Source: Batkoa obscura (lineage: Eukaryota > Entomophthoromycota > Entomophthoromycetes > Entomophthorales > Batkoaceae). Taken from it: a DNA stretch of 64,000 nt. Position 1 is the first letter of the stretch. The number at the start of each line of letters is the position of its first letter. The stretch covers positions 1,240,001 through 1,304,000 of the forward strand of contig JASVEC010000003.1 in NCBI GenBank assembly GCA_030770535.1, in the 5' to 3' direction. The notes below the pieces were generated by a model. It did no database searches. It was given only the letters and a program-made list of their open reading frames with translations, and was not told the DNA's origin. Both the position numbers and the translations under genes were made by a program. This document shows positions 45,814-57,230 of this stretch, in pieces.

Positions 45814-47624
45814 TCATGTAATAATGTTTTTAATAGACATCAGCATCATTTCATCTACTTCAAAATTATTCAAATTCTCTTTGATAGATTTGATTGTACT
45901 CCCTGAATCTAACTTTTCACTTTTCAATTTTGAGTCACAGGCAGTTCTTAATAACCTCAACAATTTCAATACATAACCTTTAGCCTCAATAATAAACTTT
46001 TGTCCAAGTCCTTGACTTAGGAGCCAGTTTTCCTCGCTAATAAAAGCCAAATAAACATAAATTATATACATGAGCGGAGTATAATAAGGTGTATCATAAT
46101 TTATCCGAAACCCATCGTTGCTAGCAAACTCACACCTAGAACAAGCAAAAGCACCACGGTTCCTACCATGAGTTTGTTGGATATTATTTCGTTCCATTAT
46201 TAAAAAGAATTCTGCTACTGATTGAGCAGATTTGTATAAAACCATAGCTTCATTAATATAAAACTTTTTGGGTTTTGGAAACACTAGCACAGAAGGGTAA
46301 TAGAGATAGATTAATATTAAGTTAGAAAAGGCATTTAAATGATATTCAAATGCATTAGATTCATAGTATTGTTGAATTGTTTTCATATCTTTTACTTGTT
46401 GATTTAGCTCGATTTTTTTTGTTATTTCAAATAAGGATGGATTACTTATCAATTGACTCGTTAAATTCATTAATACAATATTAAATTTTTCTTTGGGTAA
46501 TTGTAATTCAAGATGAGGTATTTCATAAACTTTGTCCAGCCTTGAATAATTTAGTTTGACATTTTGAATATGTGCTGTTATTTCAGCAAACAACTCAGCT
46601 GCTATTTTTTCATTGTATACTTTTTCGAATTCGTTGTTTAAAAAAACACTGGTTATTTCCAAACTGGTTGATAGATAAGAGATATTCACTTCTAAACAAT
46701 CTTGAACGTTTTTTGATAAATCGATTTCCACTGGTTTAAAGCTAACGTTAAGCCTTGGCATATTTGGAAACACCGACAAAATAGTATAATAAACCAACGA
46801 TAGCGAATTCCATAACTCTATACCCCTTTTCCTTTTTTCCAACTCTACCTTAATCTCCTCCACTCCTTTATCATATTCTAATTTCCTTTTATCTTCCTCA
46901 AGCATCTCCTTTACACTCTTATCGTACCCTAATAACTGTGCCATGCTTATAGCTGAGCTAAAGTATCGTAAGCTTGCTATTGGGTCCGCTCCATGCTCTG
47001 AAATAAAGCACATGAATAATATGCCAATCACATTATTAAACGATGGATTAGCATATGCTTCCACCAAGCATTCCTTTGCTTTTTTGAAATTAATTTTATA
47101 AATTTGATGTGCTAACATATTATTTTTTGAACGCGAAAAATAAATCAACAAAACTAGTATAGCATGGGAAGACAAATTAAGTTCAGCGTTGGTTAATAAG
47201 GCATTGAATTCTTTGCGAGTATACCACATTTGATACAAGTCAATATATTTTAAATAAATTTTTGAACCAGCTTGTAAAAAGGCTCCATAACCTGTGGTCG
47301 GTTGCTTTAATAAGGTGACTGGATTGATAACGTATGCGATATTTTCATTATTGTTTATATTTATTAGTTCACGTTTGTAAGTATGCATCAATAGCTCAAC
47401 ATAATTATAGTCTCCATAAAGAGAAAAAGCGTCACACTTTAGCTGACCTAATATTTCTGTGCACCAGGCTAAATAGCCTTAACTAAAATTAGTATTTATG
47501 TTTGATCTTTAAGAATGTTCGTTTACTATGATATGATGTCAACTGGCCTCCGATCAAGCTCCTTAGACGCTGTAAATGGGCTATTATGGACTTTATATTA
47601 TATTCTAAAGCATCCACACGATAG
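45814..47624 (-). CDS. TF-like family paralogue F, 5'-truncated
   Basis: The large exon is intact (47477-45814), starting GYLAWCTEILGQLKCDAFS and carrying FSSAISMAQLLGYDK, PSVLVFPKPKK and NRGAFACSRCEFAS. The exon before it (from 47527 upward) matches paralogue G as far as 47624 and then switches to unrelated DNA. That cuts off the first ~25-30 nt of exon 2, including the basic SEMDKRR-type motif, and the whole of exon 1. No in-frame ATG exists in the remaining exon 2 piece, and the first methionine codons lie well inside exon 3 (near 47391). It may use an unseen new first exon, make a shorter protein, or be a recent pseudogene. Confidence 0.6.
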
Positions 47625-47932
47625 TTCGAATGCGTGCTGGCAAATGATGAACTTTATAACCAACTATTTGTTCTATTATAGTGGTTTGAGGCTTATTGAT
47701 TTTATTTTAAAATGAACGGTTATCTAGTGCACATCCGAGCTTGAACAAGCTGCATCAGTTAGTTAATTTCTAAATTTGAAAAAATAGCAAAAAGGGACAA
47801 TAGGTAAAAAGTATTCCCATATACATTTAAAAATTAAGAAATATTAATTTGGGTATAGTATTATTATAGCTTGTATAAAGGATTGAATGAACATAAATTG
47901 CATAAATTATTTACAGATAAAGTTAAGTATAT

Positions 47933-48028
47933 GGAGATGTATTTTTGTGTTTAAGAATTTTACTAACACTTTTTCTGCTCAAATAGTGCTTAAAAGATGG
48001 AAAAAGTGAAGCCAAAAAAAACACACCC
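47933..48028 (+). mobile_element. MITE family M, copy 14
   Basis: Forward copy with ATAT flanks. It ends 87 bp downstream of paralogue G's stop. Confidence 0.8.
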
Positions 48029-48114
48029 ATATACTATTTTTGATTTTAAAAATTTTTAAATAAATATTCTTATATTTTTATTAAATCACTATTAATACAT
48101 TCATTTTCCCCTAT

Positions 48115-50026
48115 TTACCCAATAATACTATTGATAGATGTCAAAAAAATTTCATCCACCATATAATTGCCTAAATTCTTTTTAATAAATTGAATTGTGC
48201 TTGATGACTCTAATCTTTCACTTTTTGATTCAGAACTGAGAGCAGCTTTTAGTAGCCTCAACAATTTTAGCACATAACACTTTGCTTTAATAACAAACCT
48301 TCGTCCAAGCTTTTGAATCAATAACCAGTTTTCTTTGCTAATAAAAGCTAAATAAACATATACAACATGCATAATTGGGGTATAAAAAGGTCCTCCAAAA
48401 TTAAGATGAAACCCATTGATGCTAGCCAACTCAGATCTAGCACATGCAAAAGCTCCACAATTCCTACCATGGCTTTGTTGGATATTATTTTGCTTGATTA
48501 TTAAATAGAATTCTGCTATTGATTGCGCTGATTTATTTAAAAGCACAGCTTCATTGACAGTAAATCTTTTAGGTTTTGGGAACACCAGTACAGAGGGATA
48601 GTACAAGTAGATAAGTGTTAAATGAGCAAATGAATTTAAGTGGTAGTTAAATGTATTGGACTCATAATATTGTTGGATTACTTTTGCCTTTTTTGTTTGC
48701 TCCTTTGAATCTATTTTTTTCACTTTATCGTATAAAGATGGGCTGTAAATCAGTTGACTGGTTAAGTTAGTCAATATAGTACTAAATCTTTCTTTAGTTA
48801 ACTCCAGTTCATGTTGAGGTATTTCATCTACAGTATCCTTTCTTAAGTACTTTAGCTTTATTTTTTGAGTGTGAGCTATTATCTCAGTGGATGCCTCAGT
48901 CACTACTTTTTCACCATAAATCTTTTCGAATTCACTGCTTGAAAAAGCACTATCTATTTGCAATCCATTCGGTGAGGAAGTACCATTTGCTTGTAAACCG
49001 TTCTCAACACTTTTTGATAAATTAATTTCCATTGATTCAAAATTAACATTAAGGTTTGGCATATTTGGATATATTGACAAGTAAAAATAATAGATAAAGG
49101 ATAGTGATTCCCATAGCTTCATACCCCTTTCCCTTCTCCTCAACTCTATCTTAGTTTCCTCTGGTCTTTTACCATACCCTGAATTCATCCTATTTTCTTC
49201 AATCATCTCCTTCGCACTCCTATTATACCCCAAAGCCTGTGCCATCCTTATAACCGAGCTAAAATATTTTATAACAGATGCTGAATCTGAGATATGAACT
49301 GAAATAAAGCACATGAACAGCATACCAACCACATTACTAAAGGATGGATTGGCATATGCTCGTATCAGTCCTTCTTTTGCTTTTTTAAAATTAATTTCAT
49401 ATATTTGGTGTGCTAACGTGTTATTTTTTGAACGTGAAAAATAAGCTAATAAGGCCATAAATCCATGGGAAGGTAAATCTGGTGTATTACTGGTTAACAA
49501 AGTATTAACCTCTTTGTGAGTATACCATACCCGATGTAAATTGATGTACTTCAAATAGATAGTGACACCAGTTTCCAGAAAAGTGCCGCATCCAGTATCT
49601 GGTTGCTTTAATAAAATGGCAGGTTTGATAGCGTAGTCGAAGCTATCATTAACATCGATGTCTGCTAATTCTTGTTTGCATGCATACATCAATAGTTCGA
49701 TATAATCATAGTCTTCATAAAGAGAAAAAGCGTCATACTTTAGCTGACCTAATATTTTCATGCACCTGGTCAAATATTCTTAGATATTAGTTAGTATCTA
49801 TTTGTGTTTTTAAAAAGTACTAATTTACTGTGATATACTATCAATTGAGTTCCATTCAACCTTTTTAGACGTTGTAAACGGGCTATTATAGACTTTATAT
49901 TATATTCTAAAGCATCCACACGATAGCGTCTCTTATCCACCTCACTACGAGGTTTCCCTGTGTAATAAAAATTAGCTTATGTCAGTTAAAGAAATTGTCC
50001 TGTTTACTTTTTGATGGTGCATTCAT
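48115..50026 (-). CDS. Fungal-specific TF-like regulator without zinc cluster, paralogue G
   Basis: Exons 50026-50008 (19 nt, MNAPSK), 49957-49829 (129 nt) and 49778-48115, giving 603 residues. Exon 2 has PRSEVDKRRYRVDALEYNI. Exon 3 starts KYLTRCMKILGQLKYDAFS, so the otherwise conserved Trp of YLAWC is Arg. The middle region (FSSVIRMAQALGYNR, KLWESLSFIYYFY) and PSVLVFPKPKR are kept. In the CxxC segment only the first cysteine remains (ACARSELAS). It is the upstream end of the D-E-F-G head-to-tail array. G and F share a 60-bp tract of exon 2 that is nearly identical. Confidence 0.75.
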
Positions 50027-50397
50027 GATAAAGTGAAATTTAAATAAATTAAAATATTAGAGAGTTTTTTATAGATTTTAGTTTTGAAATGTATCCTTAC
50101 TTTTATGCAAGTTAGGAAATCTGATTTAAGCTTGTAAGAAAAGAAAGCATGATTTATGCGATGAAAGTTGGCGGCATTTTGCTATTAGAATAAAAAGGCT
50201 TACTTTTACATAGAAAAATCAATAATGCCTTTAAAATTAAAAGACTGAAAATTAGAATAGGGTATGAGCACTTTAATCTTAAGTCAAATAGTCAAGCATT
50301 ACTATTGATTAAAGCTTGAAAAACAAGCTGAAAAAAGCGATAAAATGTATTAAACTTTAAAAATTGTCTTACTTTAAAAGAATATTGATTTTTTTTT
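50027..50397. other. Upstream region of paralogue G, no gene seen
   Basis: Carries an AATTTATTTAAATTTCA stretch just before the ATG, a weaker form of the pre-start sequence of the other paralogues. Confidence 0.4.
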
Positions 50398-51945
50398 AAG
50401 TCAACATATGGAGGTGTTTTTTTTGGTTTCATTATTTTTTCCATTTTTTTAAGCGCTATTTGAGTGGAAAGGTTGTTAGTAAAATTCTTAAACAAAAAAA
50501 TACATCCCCATATACCCTTGCTTCATATCCACAAACAGCAAAACAAAAACACCAACCAAATTAGAAGCTAGAACAAAAAAAACTCCCATTCTAATAAAAC
50601 CTGTTGAGTTAGTAATAGCCCCAACAACTAAAGGTCTAATATAAGAGCCTCCCTCCCCAACAATTTGAAATACAAAAAAATACCGAAAAAAATTCACTTT
50701 CTTTATTCCTTGATATCAATTCGGCGTATAGCATTCTATAACATAATTGTAAAGGGCCAATTAAGAAACCATAATATACAATAAAAATGTACATTCCAAG
50801 TTTAGATTTAACACCAGAACTTAGTTCAGGAGATAGATCAATCAAGATATAGACACAGGCTAATATTAACAGGAGGCTAGCTTTAAATAGGATTAATTTT
50901 GTGCTTAACTGGAATTTATTCATCAATAACTTAAAGAATAAATAACCGATTCAGGCGGAAACAGGCACAATAATAGCTGTCAGTGACAATTCAATCAATT
51001 TGAATTTCGACTTTTTTTTTAGCTAATAAAACGCCAATAGAAAAAGAGGTATTGAAAGCATCCACCATAACAAATCAAGAAATAAGGATAAGAACCAGTT
51101 GTTTTAATTTCTTAATATTAAAAAATGTTTTAAAGTTTTGTTTTTATATGTAGACAATTAAGTCATTATCACTGAACATTTCCTTTTCGTTTTTGTTTTT
51201 GATTCATATAAGGGGCAAAATATTAAATCTCAACGTTCATAAGCCTGAAAAGGCTGATACTATTTGCATCGGATAAGTAGCTGAATTTACAATATATTGA
51301 CTGTAATCCTATATTATAGTAGATAGTACAAGGTGTATAAACCCATATATATAGCCCTAGGTCATACTTAATAAGAAGATTTTGTTATTGACTTTTTCTT
51401 TAATCAGAATGTATTCTCCATAATCTTCAATAATGACATTATCTTGATCATGGAAAATAGAGGGATCATTGCTATGGATACTACTTATATTAAGATTGAC
51501 CCCTCTTTTGTACATTAATCTTTTCATTTTCTCATCACTATAGACTAATACAGGTGTATATGAATTGTAATAAACATGAGATGCACCAAAAGCCAAATTA
51601 GAGATAACTATTAAAAGAGTGACATATACCAAATACTTAAAATCTATAATAACTAACAACAAAGCAATACAAACAGTAGATAAATAGAAAAGGAAAATAC
51701 TAAAACTTTACGTAAATTCAAATAATCTCCTAGGAGTCCAATGGATACAAAAAAGAATGCTTGTAAATCAAAAGTGAGTGCAGTTGTAAATAGAGTGTAG
51801 CTACTTGTGTCCAACTAGATGCTACCTATGTTTACTTACATTGATAATCTTTTACTTTAAAACTATATGGAGGGGTTAAGTCTTCTTCATGTCCTGATCC
51901 GGCTGCTAAATCTTCTAGAATGATTGTTCTATATAACCCTACGAC
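50398..51945 (-). pseudogene. ATG22-like vacuolar permease relic
   Basis: Pieces in several frames follow the order of Atg22, the vacuolar amino-acid effluxer of autophagy. They are LEDLAAGSG near 51940, ALTFDLQAFFFVSIGLLGDYLNL (51780-51710), SNLAFGASHVYYNSYTPVLV (51620-51540), WFVMVDAFNTSFSIGVLLAKK (51095-51020), YGFLIGPLQLCYRMLYAELISRNKESEFFS (50800-50690) and GEGGSYIRPLVVGAITNSTGF (50665-50600). Some breaks could be introns, but the 51357 stop and several frame changes have no good splice sites. The N-terminal EGYS-type segment was not found. A MITE sits at the extreme C-terminus (50410-50509). Confidence 0.6.
50410..50509 (-). mobile_element. MITE family M, copy 15
   Basis: Reverse copy with ATAT duplicated (50406-50409, 50510-50513), inserted a few codons before the end of the ATG22-like relic. 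The pre-insertion end would read GYMLT and stop. Confidence 0.85.
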
Positions 51946-53395
51946 ATAAAGAAGAAAAAGTTCATTCTAAATACTATGGTTAATATAAATTTAAAGGTTA
52001 AAAATAAAAAATACCCCAAAGAAGAATAAATAAAAACCCTATAGCTCTTTTTAAGCTTCAGTTGACCTGCCAATGAATTTGAATTTATTAAAACCTGACA
52101 ACATTTTTAATAATTGATATTAAGTACTATATTGCGTTTATATATTGTGTTAATTTAAACTAAAGCTCAATTTTTTCCCACTTTTGATTTTCTACATAAG
52201 TTGAACACTTAAACATAAATACCAAATAAAGAGCATGTGTGAGTGTTTTTTTTGGCTTTATTACTTTTTCTACCTTTTAAGCGCTATTTGAGTGGAAAAA
52301 TTGTTAGTAAAATTTAAACAAAAAAACCAAATTCTAAACTGTTTAAAATAAAAAATATCAAAAACTTACTAATTGTTTTAATTTTTGAATTGTAGAAATC
52401 TAACAAACTTTAATTTAAATTTCAGGCAGGTTTTTAAACTTACTAACATGCAATATACTTTATTTTATTAAATACAATTATAATTATTTAATACATATTT
52501 CAAATTACAAAAAAAAATTCCTTGCTTTTACATAACTCTGTAATTTTGATTTTAAAACTAAATATTTAATTGTTCTTATAATTAATGGCTATATGTAAAC
52601 AAAATGAGCCAGCAGATGCGGATTATTTTTTCCACTATAAACTATCTCATTGTAGCTTGTATCAAGCTGCAGATTTTAAAAACATTGCTGTGTATTAGTA
52701 TACACCTTTCTGAAAAATGTTTAAAACAATGAGATTGAACACTTCAGCAAAATTTTAACAAAATGATAAAAATTTGTAATATTTTGTTTTTTGGTTGTAA
52801 TTACCAACCGTTGGAATTATATACATTTTTCAAAGATGTATCATTTTCACATTAGTCTGTGTATATACCCTTTTTTAAAACGTTTGGCATGTTACAAAAT
52901 TTAAAAGTGTCATATTTTTTGCGCTACCTTTTGATAAATAAAGTGGTCTATAATTGGTACACTTTTTTCAAAAATGATCAAGCCAAAAAAAATTATGAAA
53001 GCTAATCAAATTTTAAAGAGGTGAAGTTTAATAACTCTTTATATCAATATTAAAAATTTATGAGAGTTTTATCTGTACTATTGATATTAAACTGTCAAAT
53101 AACAAGTTTTCATAAAGCTTCGATAAGTATATAACAAGTTATCAAACCTCCCTTTTTTTTGAAACTGTGATCCATTTTTTTAAATTTAATTGACCTTTTT
53201 TCAAAATTTCATCTAGCTTTGATAATTTTTTGACTTTAATTATTTTGGAAAAAGGTGTATTAAAAATAAACCAAATTTCAACAAAAGCTAATTTTATTTA
53301 AGCAAAAACTTTAAATGTGTTAATTTTAATAATCTGAAGCTGTGTACTTTAATCTTTAAGTTTGATTAAATTCGTAACGTTTTTCAATAGCATAT
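51946..53395. other. AT-rich region with degenerate internal repeats
   Basis: Between about 52690 and 53290 a loose motif, roughly TATACACYTTTTTCAAAAATG, recurs in variant form (near 52700, 52823, 52862, 52958) and inverted near 53250. No frame is coding. It may be an old non-autonomous repeat. Confidence 0.3.
52239..52326 (-). mobile_element. MITE family M, copy 16 (degenerate)
   Basis: Reverse copy recognisable by GTGTTTTTTTTGGC and GCGCTATTTGAGTGG. Both termini are eroded and no target duplication remains. Confidence 0.55.
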
Positions 53396-53490
53396 GGGGA
53401 TATGTTTTTTTGTTTAAGAATTTACCAACAATCTTTCCACTCAAATAGCGCTTAAAAAATGAAAGTGTTGAAATAAAAAAAAACACCCCC
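53396..53490 (+). mobile_element. MITE family M, copy 17
   Basis: Forward copy with a small internal deletion and ATAT flanks (53392-53395, 53491-53494). Confidence 0.85.
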
Positions 53491-55288
53491 ATATATAACA
53501 TTTGTGTTGAAACCTTTAACTTACAATTGTTTATTGATCAGTCTATAAAAAACTTTATAAAAAAGACATACAGTTTTATGAGAATCAATTAATAAAAGTA
53601 AAAAATAATTAATTACTTTTATCAGTTTAAGCAATTTTATTCAAACCCATCTTATTATCTGGGTCTTAATGACGACCAAATTAAGTTGGGTTAACTGATC
53701 TCTACCCCGGTTTAAAGGGCTAGACACTTGTTAAGATTTCAAATTTAAGTAATTCTATTGTTTTTTCCAAAGCTATCAAAGCCGATTTTTAATGTCAATA
53801 ATGTTTATCCATTATTTAGAGTCTATTTTAAAAATAAAAATTTACATGCTTAACAAATTGATATTCTTTTCAAAAATATTTAGTGTCTAAGAGTAACAGA
53901 TATAAAAATGTGATTTAGGTTTTAGAGATGTCACCGTTGAGAGTCATTTCAAAAAAAATATACAAAATAAACTTAATATAAGTAAATTACTATAAAATAA
54001 AACCCATTCGGAGTTAATATAGTATTAATATAAAATTTATTTATTTATATTACACCAAAGTTACTATTCATTTTTATTTTATCTTACATTGCAAAACACT
54101 GTTTATTTATAGTCAGTAATCTTCTACACCCTGTATAACTGAATAATAACATCTATCCAATTAAACTTAAAATTAATGGGAACATAACTTTGTACTTTTG
54201 ATATACTAAACAGGATTTATTAATAATCTTATAAATCAATAATTAAAAGAGCAAACAAAATTAAATAAAACAAAAGAATGCTGATTTGCTACTTAAAAAT
54301 TAATACTAAATAAATAGAATACTTTTAATTACTGACATGGACTATGTTTCTTGAGGTATGAGGCTTTAAAGTTTGAACCATTAATTTGATGTTTACAGTA
54401 TTAATTATTTTCAGTATTAGCAATTTAGCTAATTATTTTTAAAATCGGATAGCATCTCGTGATAGAAATCCAGCTTAAAGTAATAACCCACATCACTTTA
54501 AAATAATATCAAATTAGCAAATAAAAAACCAAGCTTTTGATTAATAAATAGAACATTTTAGACAATAAAATAAACAACACGAATAAACAAAAAATAGAGC
54601 TTTAACAATTTATTAATGAAAATTAATAATAGAAACAACAATAAAGACAGTATTTCATTTCTACTTACATATCTTATAAACAAAAGAAAACGGGGTGACT
54701 TAAAAAAGGAAACTTAATTAATATAATGAGATTAAAGAAATAGGAATTAAGCAATAAATTTAGTTCCTCAAGTGGGTGAATAAAGAGACCAGTTTATAAA
54801 TGAAAAAAAGAATGTTAGATCAACCGGAATCTAAAAATAGATTTTAAAGGAGTAAGCAAATAAAACATGAGAGGAAGTGGAGACTTTAAATAGAAGAGGA
54901 ATGATTGGATAGCTTAGGATCGGTCTATTGGAAGAATAAATTTATTTTTAATTGGTCAAACTTACAAATAGAAAATTATAAAAGCACAACAAAAATACAC
55001 AGTGATCTTTTTTTTATAAAATTAAATTTTACAAGTTAGAAACTAAAGTTTAACTAATAGCCTCAAAAGTTCAGCATAGTGTATGAACTTTAGATGAAAT
55101 TAAGAGCCTTTATATTCAATTAATCTATACACCCATTTGATTTTCGTTTTCGTTTTATGTTCAATTAGACTATTCTATTAATTACTTTCCTAATCCCTAA
55201 TATCATTTGATTTTATTTCGTTATTGTGTACTACTACGTTGTTGAGCAACTTTCTTTGGTTAAATCTATTTAATAATATTATTTTACA
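53491..55288. other. 1.8-kb AT-rich spacer, no gene seen
   Basis: Nothing could be assigned. The last ~150 bp are richer in pyrimidines and may be the promoter of the small ORF that follows. Confidence 0.4.
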
Positions 55289-55546
55289 ATGCTAGCTTCT
55301 CTATCCCCTCCTCATACCACTAATAATAAGGAGAATTTGATCCGAAAATTACAATATTATCTTAATTCGTATGCGATTAAAAATGCAATTTGTCCCATTT
55401 GTAGCTATAAATTAGAGTCTGTTAGTAATTTAGAAATTACAGATTTTAATTTGTGTATGTTATGCTCCAAAACTTACCCAGTAAATGATGATGTTGATAC
55501 CATTGTTCAAATGAGTGATATTGATGAAGATTTGATGATTCAATAA
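55289..55546 (+). CDS. Small zinc-ribbon-like protein
   Basis: An 85-residue single-exon frame with CPICSYK (residues 35-41) and CMLCSKTYP (56-64): two CxxC pairs 17 residues apart, which could bind one zinc ion as a ribbon or treble-clef. The N-terminus predicts a helix (ENLIRKLQYYLNSYAIKNA) and the C-terminus is acidic (SDIDEDLMIQ). No family is recognised. It stands alone in a large intergenic region, but the ordered cysteines and ordinary codon use suggest a real gene. Confidence 0.5.
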   Translation: MLASLSPPHTTNNKENLIRKLQYYLNSYAIKNAICPICSYKLESVSNLEITDFNLCMLCSKTYPVNDDVDTIVQMSDIDEDLMIQ

Positions 55547-56164
55547 ACTATCATTTTATTTAATTTAATTTGTTTTTTTTGCTTTTATTTTTTATTTAAC
55601 CTAATTGTGAATTGTCCGTTTAGATTTTAGTTTTATTTTTAGGCGCTATTTGCTTTGTTTAGGCAAATATTTTATGTTCAGTTTTATTTACATGTCAAAA
55701 CAAAAAAGCTGTTAATAAATGGAAATATTGTTTTTGAGTTAAATATTCAAGCCATTTCAAATCAAGTTTTCTTTTTTTAAAGATTCGAGTATACTTAAAT
55801 CTTGGCAAAGTGATAATTAGCATTATGTTATAATTAGAATATTTGATGTTATAAAAATATATAAATATAAAAACATTTATTTTTATAATACATGTTTCAT
55901 CAAATTAATTAACTTTCCACTTTTTTATTTGTTATTTTTAAAGATCTCACTATTTTTGTAATGATAAAAATAGCTGAATATTTTATGGCTATTCCATAGC
56001 TTTATAATAAATATATATTAGAGATTAAAAATATATTTCATGAATTTATTTTGTTATTATTTTAACTAATATTTTTATTCTTAAAAGTATTATTAATTCT
56101 AAAAGCTACAACTTTTTATAATAAAACATAGCTAATGGATCGTGTTTTAATTTTAATATCATAT
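55547..56164. other. Spacer, no gene seen
   Basis: AT-rich 3' flank of the zinc-ribbon-like ORF. Confidence 0.45.
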
Positions 56165-56262
56165 GGGGATGTATTTTTTGTTTAAGAATTTACTAACAAC
56201 CTTTCCACTCAAATAGCGCTTAAAAAATTGAAAAAGTGATGAAGCCAAAAAAAAACATCTTC
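56165..56262 (+). mobile_element. MITE family M, copy 18
   Basis: Forward copy; ATAT at 56161-56164 and directly after 56262. Confidence 0.85.
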
Positions 56263-56513
56263 ATATCTTTAACAAACAGCGTCAAATTTAAGAGTATATT
56301 TTTAATCAAAATTAGTAATTGTAAATGATTATTTTATATAATATTGAGTTAAATTTTATTTAATCCAATTTATTATACTACCTTAGCTGTTGAGACCTCA
56401 TAATCACACAACGCCCGATAAAATTACATTTAAAACCTTTTAATTTTTTAATAATTTATAATGAAAAAATTGTATTCTTATAATTAGTATTTTCGATATT
56501 TTTTTAAATATAT

Positions 56514-56611
56514 GAGTGTGTTTTTTCTTGTTTCATCACTTTTTCCATTTTTTAAGCGCTATTTGAGTGGAAAGATTGTTAGTAAATTCTTAAACAAAAA
56601 AATACATCCCC
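56514..56611 (-). mobile_element. MITE family M, copy 19
   Basis: Reverse copy with ATAT on both sides, about 250 bp from copy 18 and in the opposite direction. Confidence 0.85.
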
Positions 56612-57130
56612 ATATAACTTAATAAAAATAAAATCAGATTATTAAAATTGAATATCAAAATATTTATTTTGTTTATAAATTATAACCTTAATGAATATAG
56701 TTTTTATTTTTAAAATTTATATTTATAGTTTATTATAACATGGATCTATATTGTATTACATTTTTTAAAAACTCGAGGTAATTTTAAGAATATTTTTAGC
56801 AAGTTATTTAAAACATTATTATTATGCTATAAGCTATATTATATTACAAGTAATTATTATTTATTAATAAAAAATTACTAATAGTTGCTTATAAGCTTTT
56901 ATAAAATTTTGTTAAATTTATATTACACTCTTTATCCATTGCACTAGCTATTTTATTTTAGAACTCCTCAAAACCTTTCAACTCTAATTCAAGCATCAAG
57001 ATAATCCTTCCTCACCGATTATTTAGTTTTTTAATTAACATACTGACTCTTTTACCTTAGATACTCTATTTATAGTCTTCCTCTTCTTACTACCCTTTCT
57101 TCAAAAACTTCATTTCTACAGATACTATAT

Positions 57131-57230
57131 GGGGATGTATTTTCTTGTTTAAGAATTTACTAACAATCTTTCCACTCAAATAGCGCTTAAAAAATGGAAA
57201 AAGTGATGAAATCAAAAAAAAAACACCCTC
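57131..57230 (+). mobile_element. MITE family M, copy 20
   Basis: Forward copy with ATAT flanks (57127-57130, 57231-57234). Confidence 0.85.

Noticed and set aside
47515-47715. 66-codon plus-strand frame near paralogue F
   Set aside because: Antisense of F's remaining exon 2 and truncated flank.
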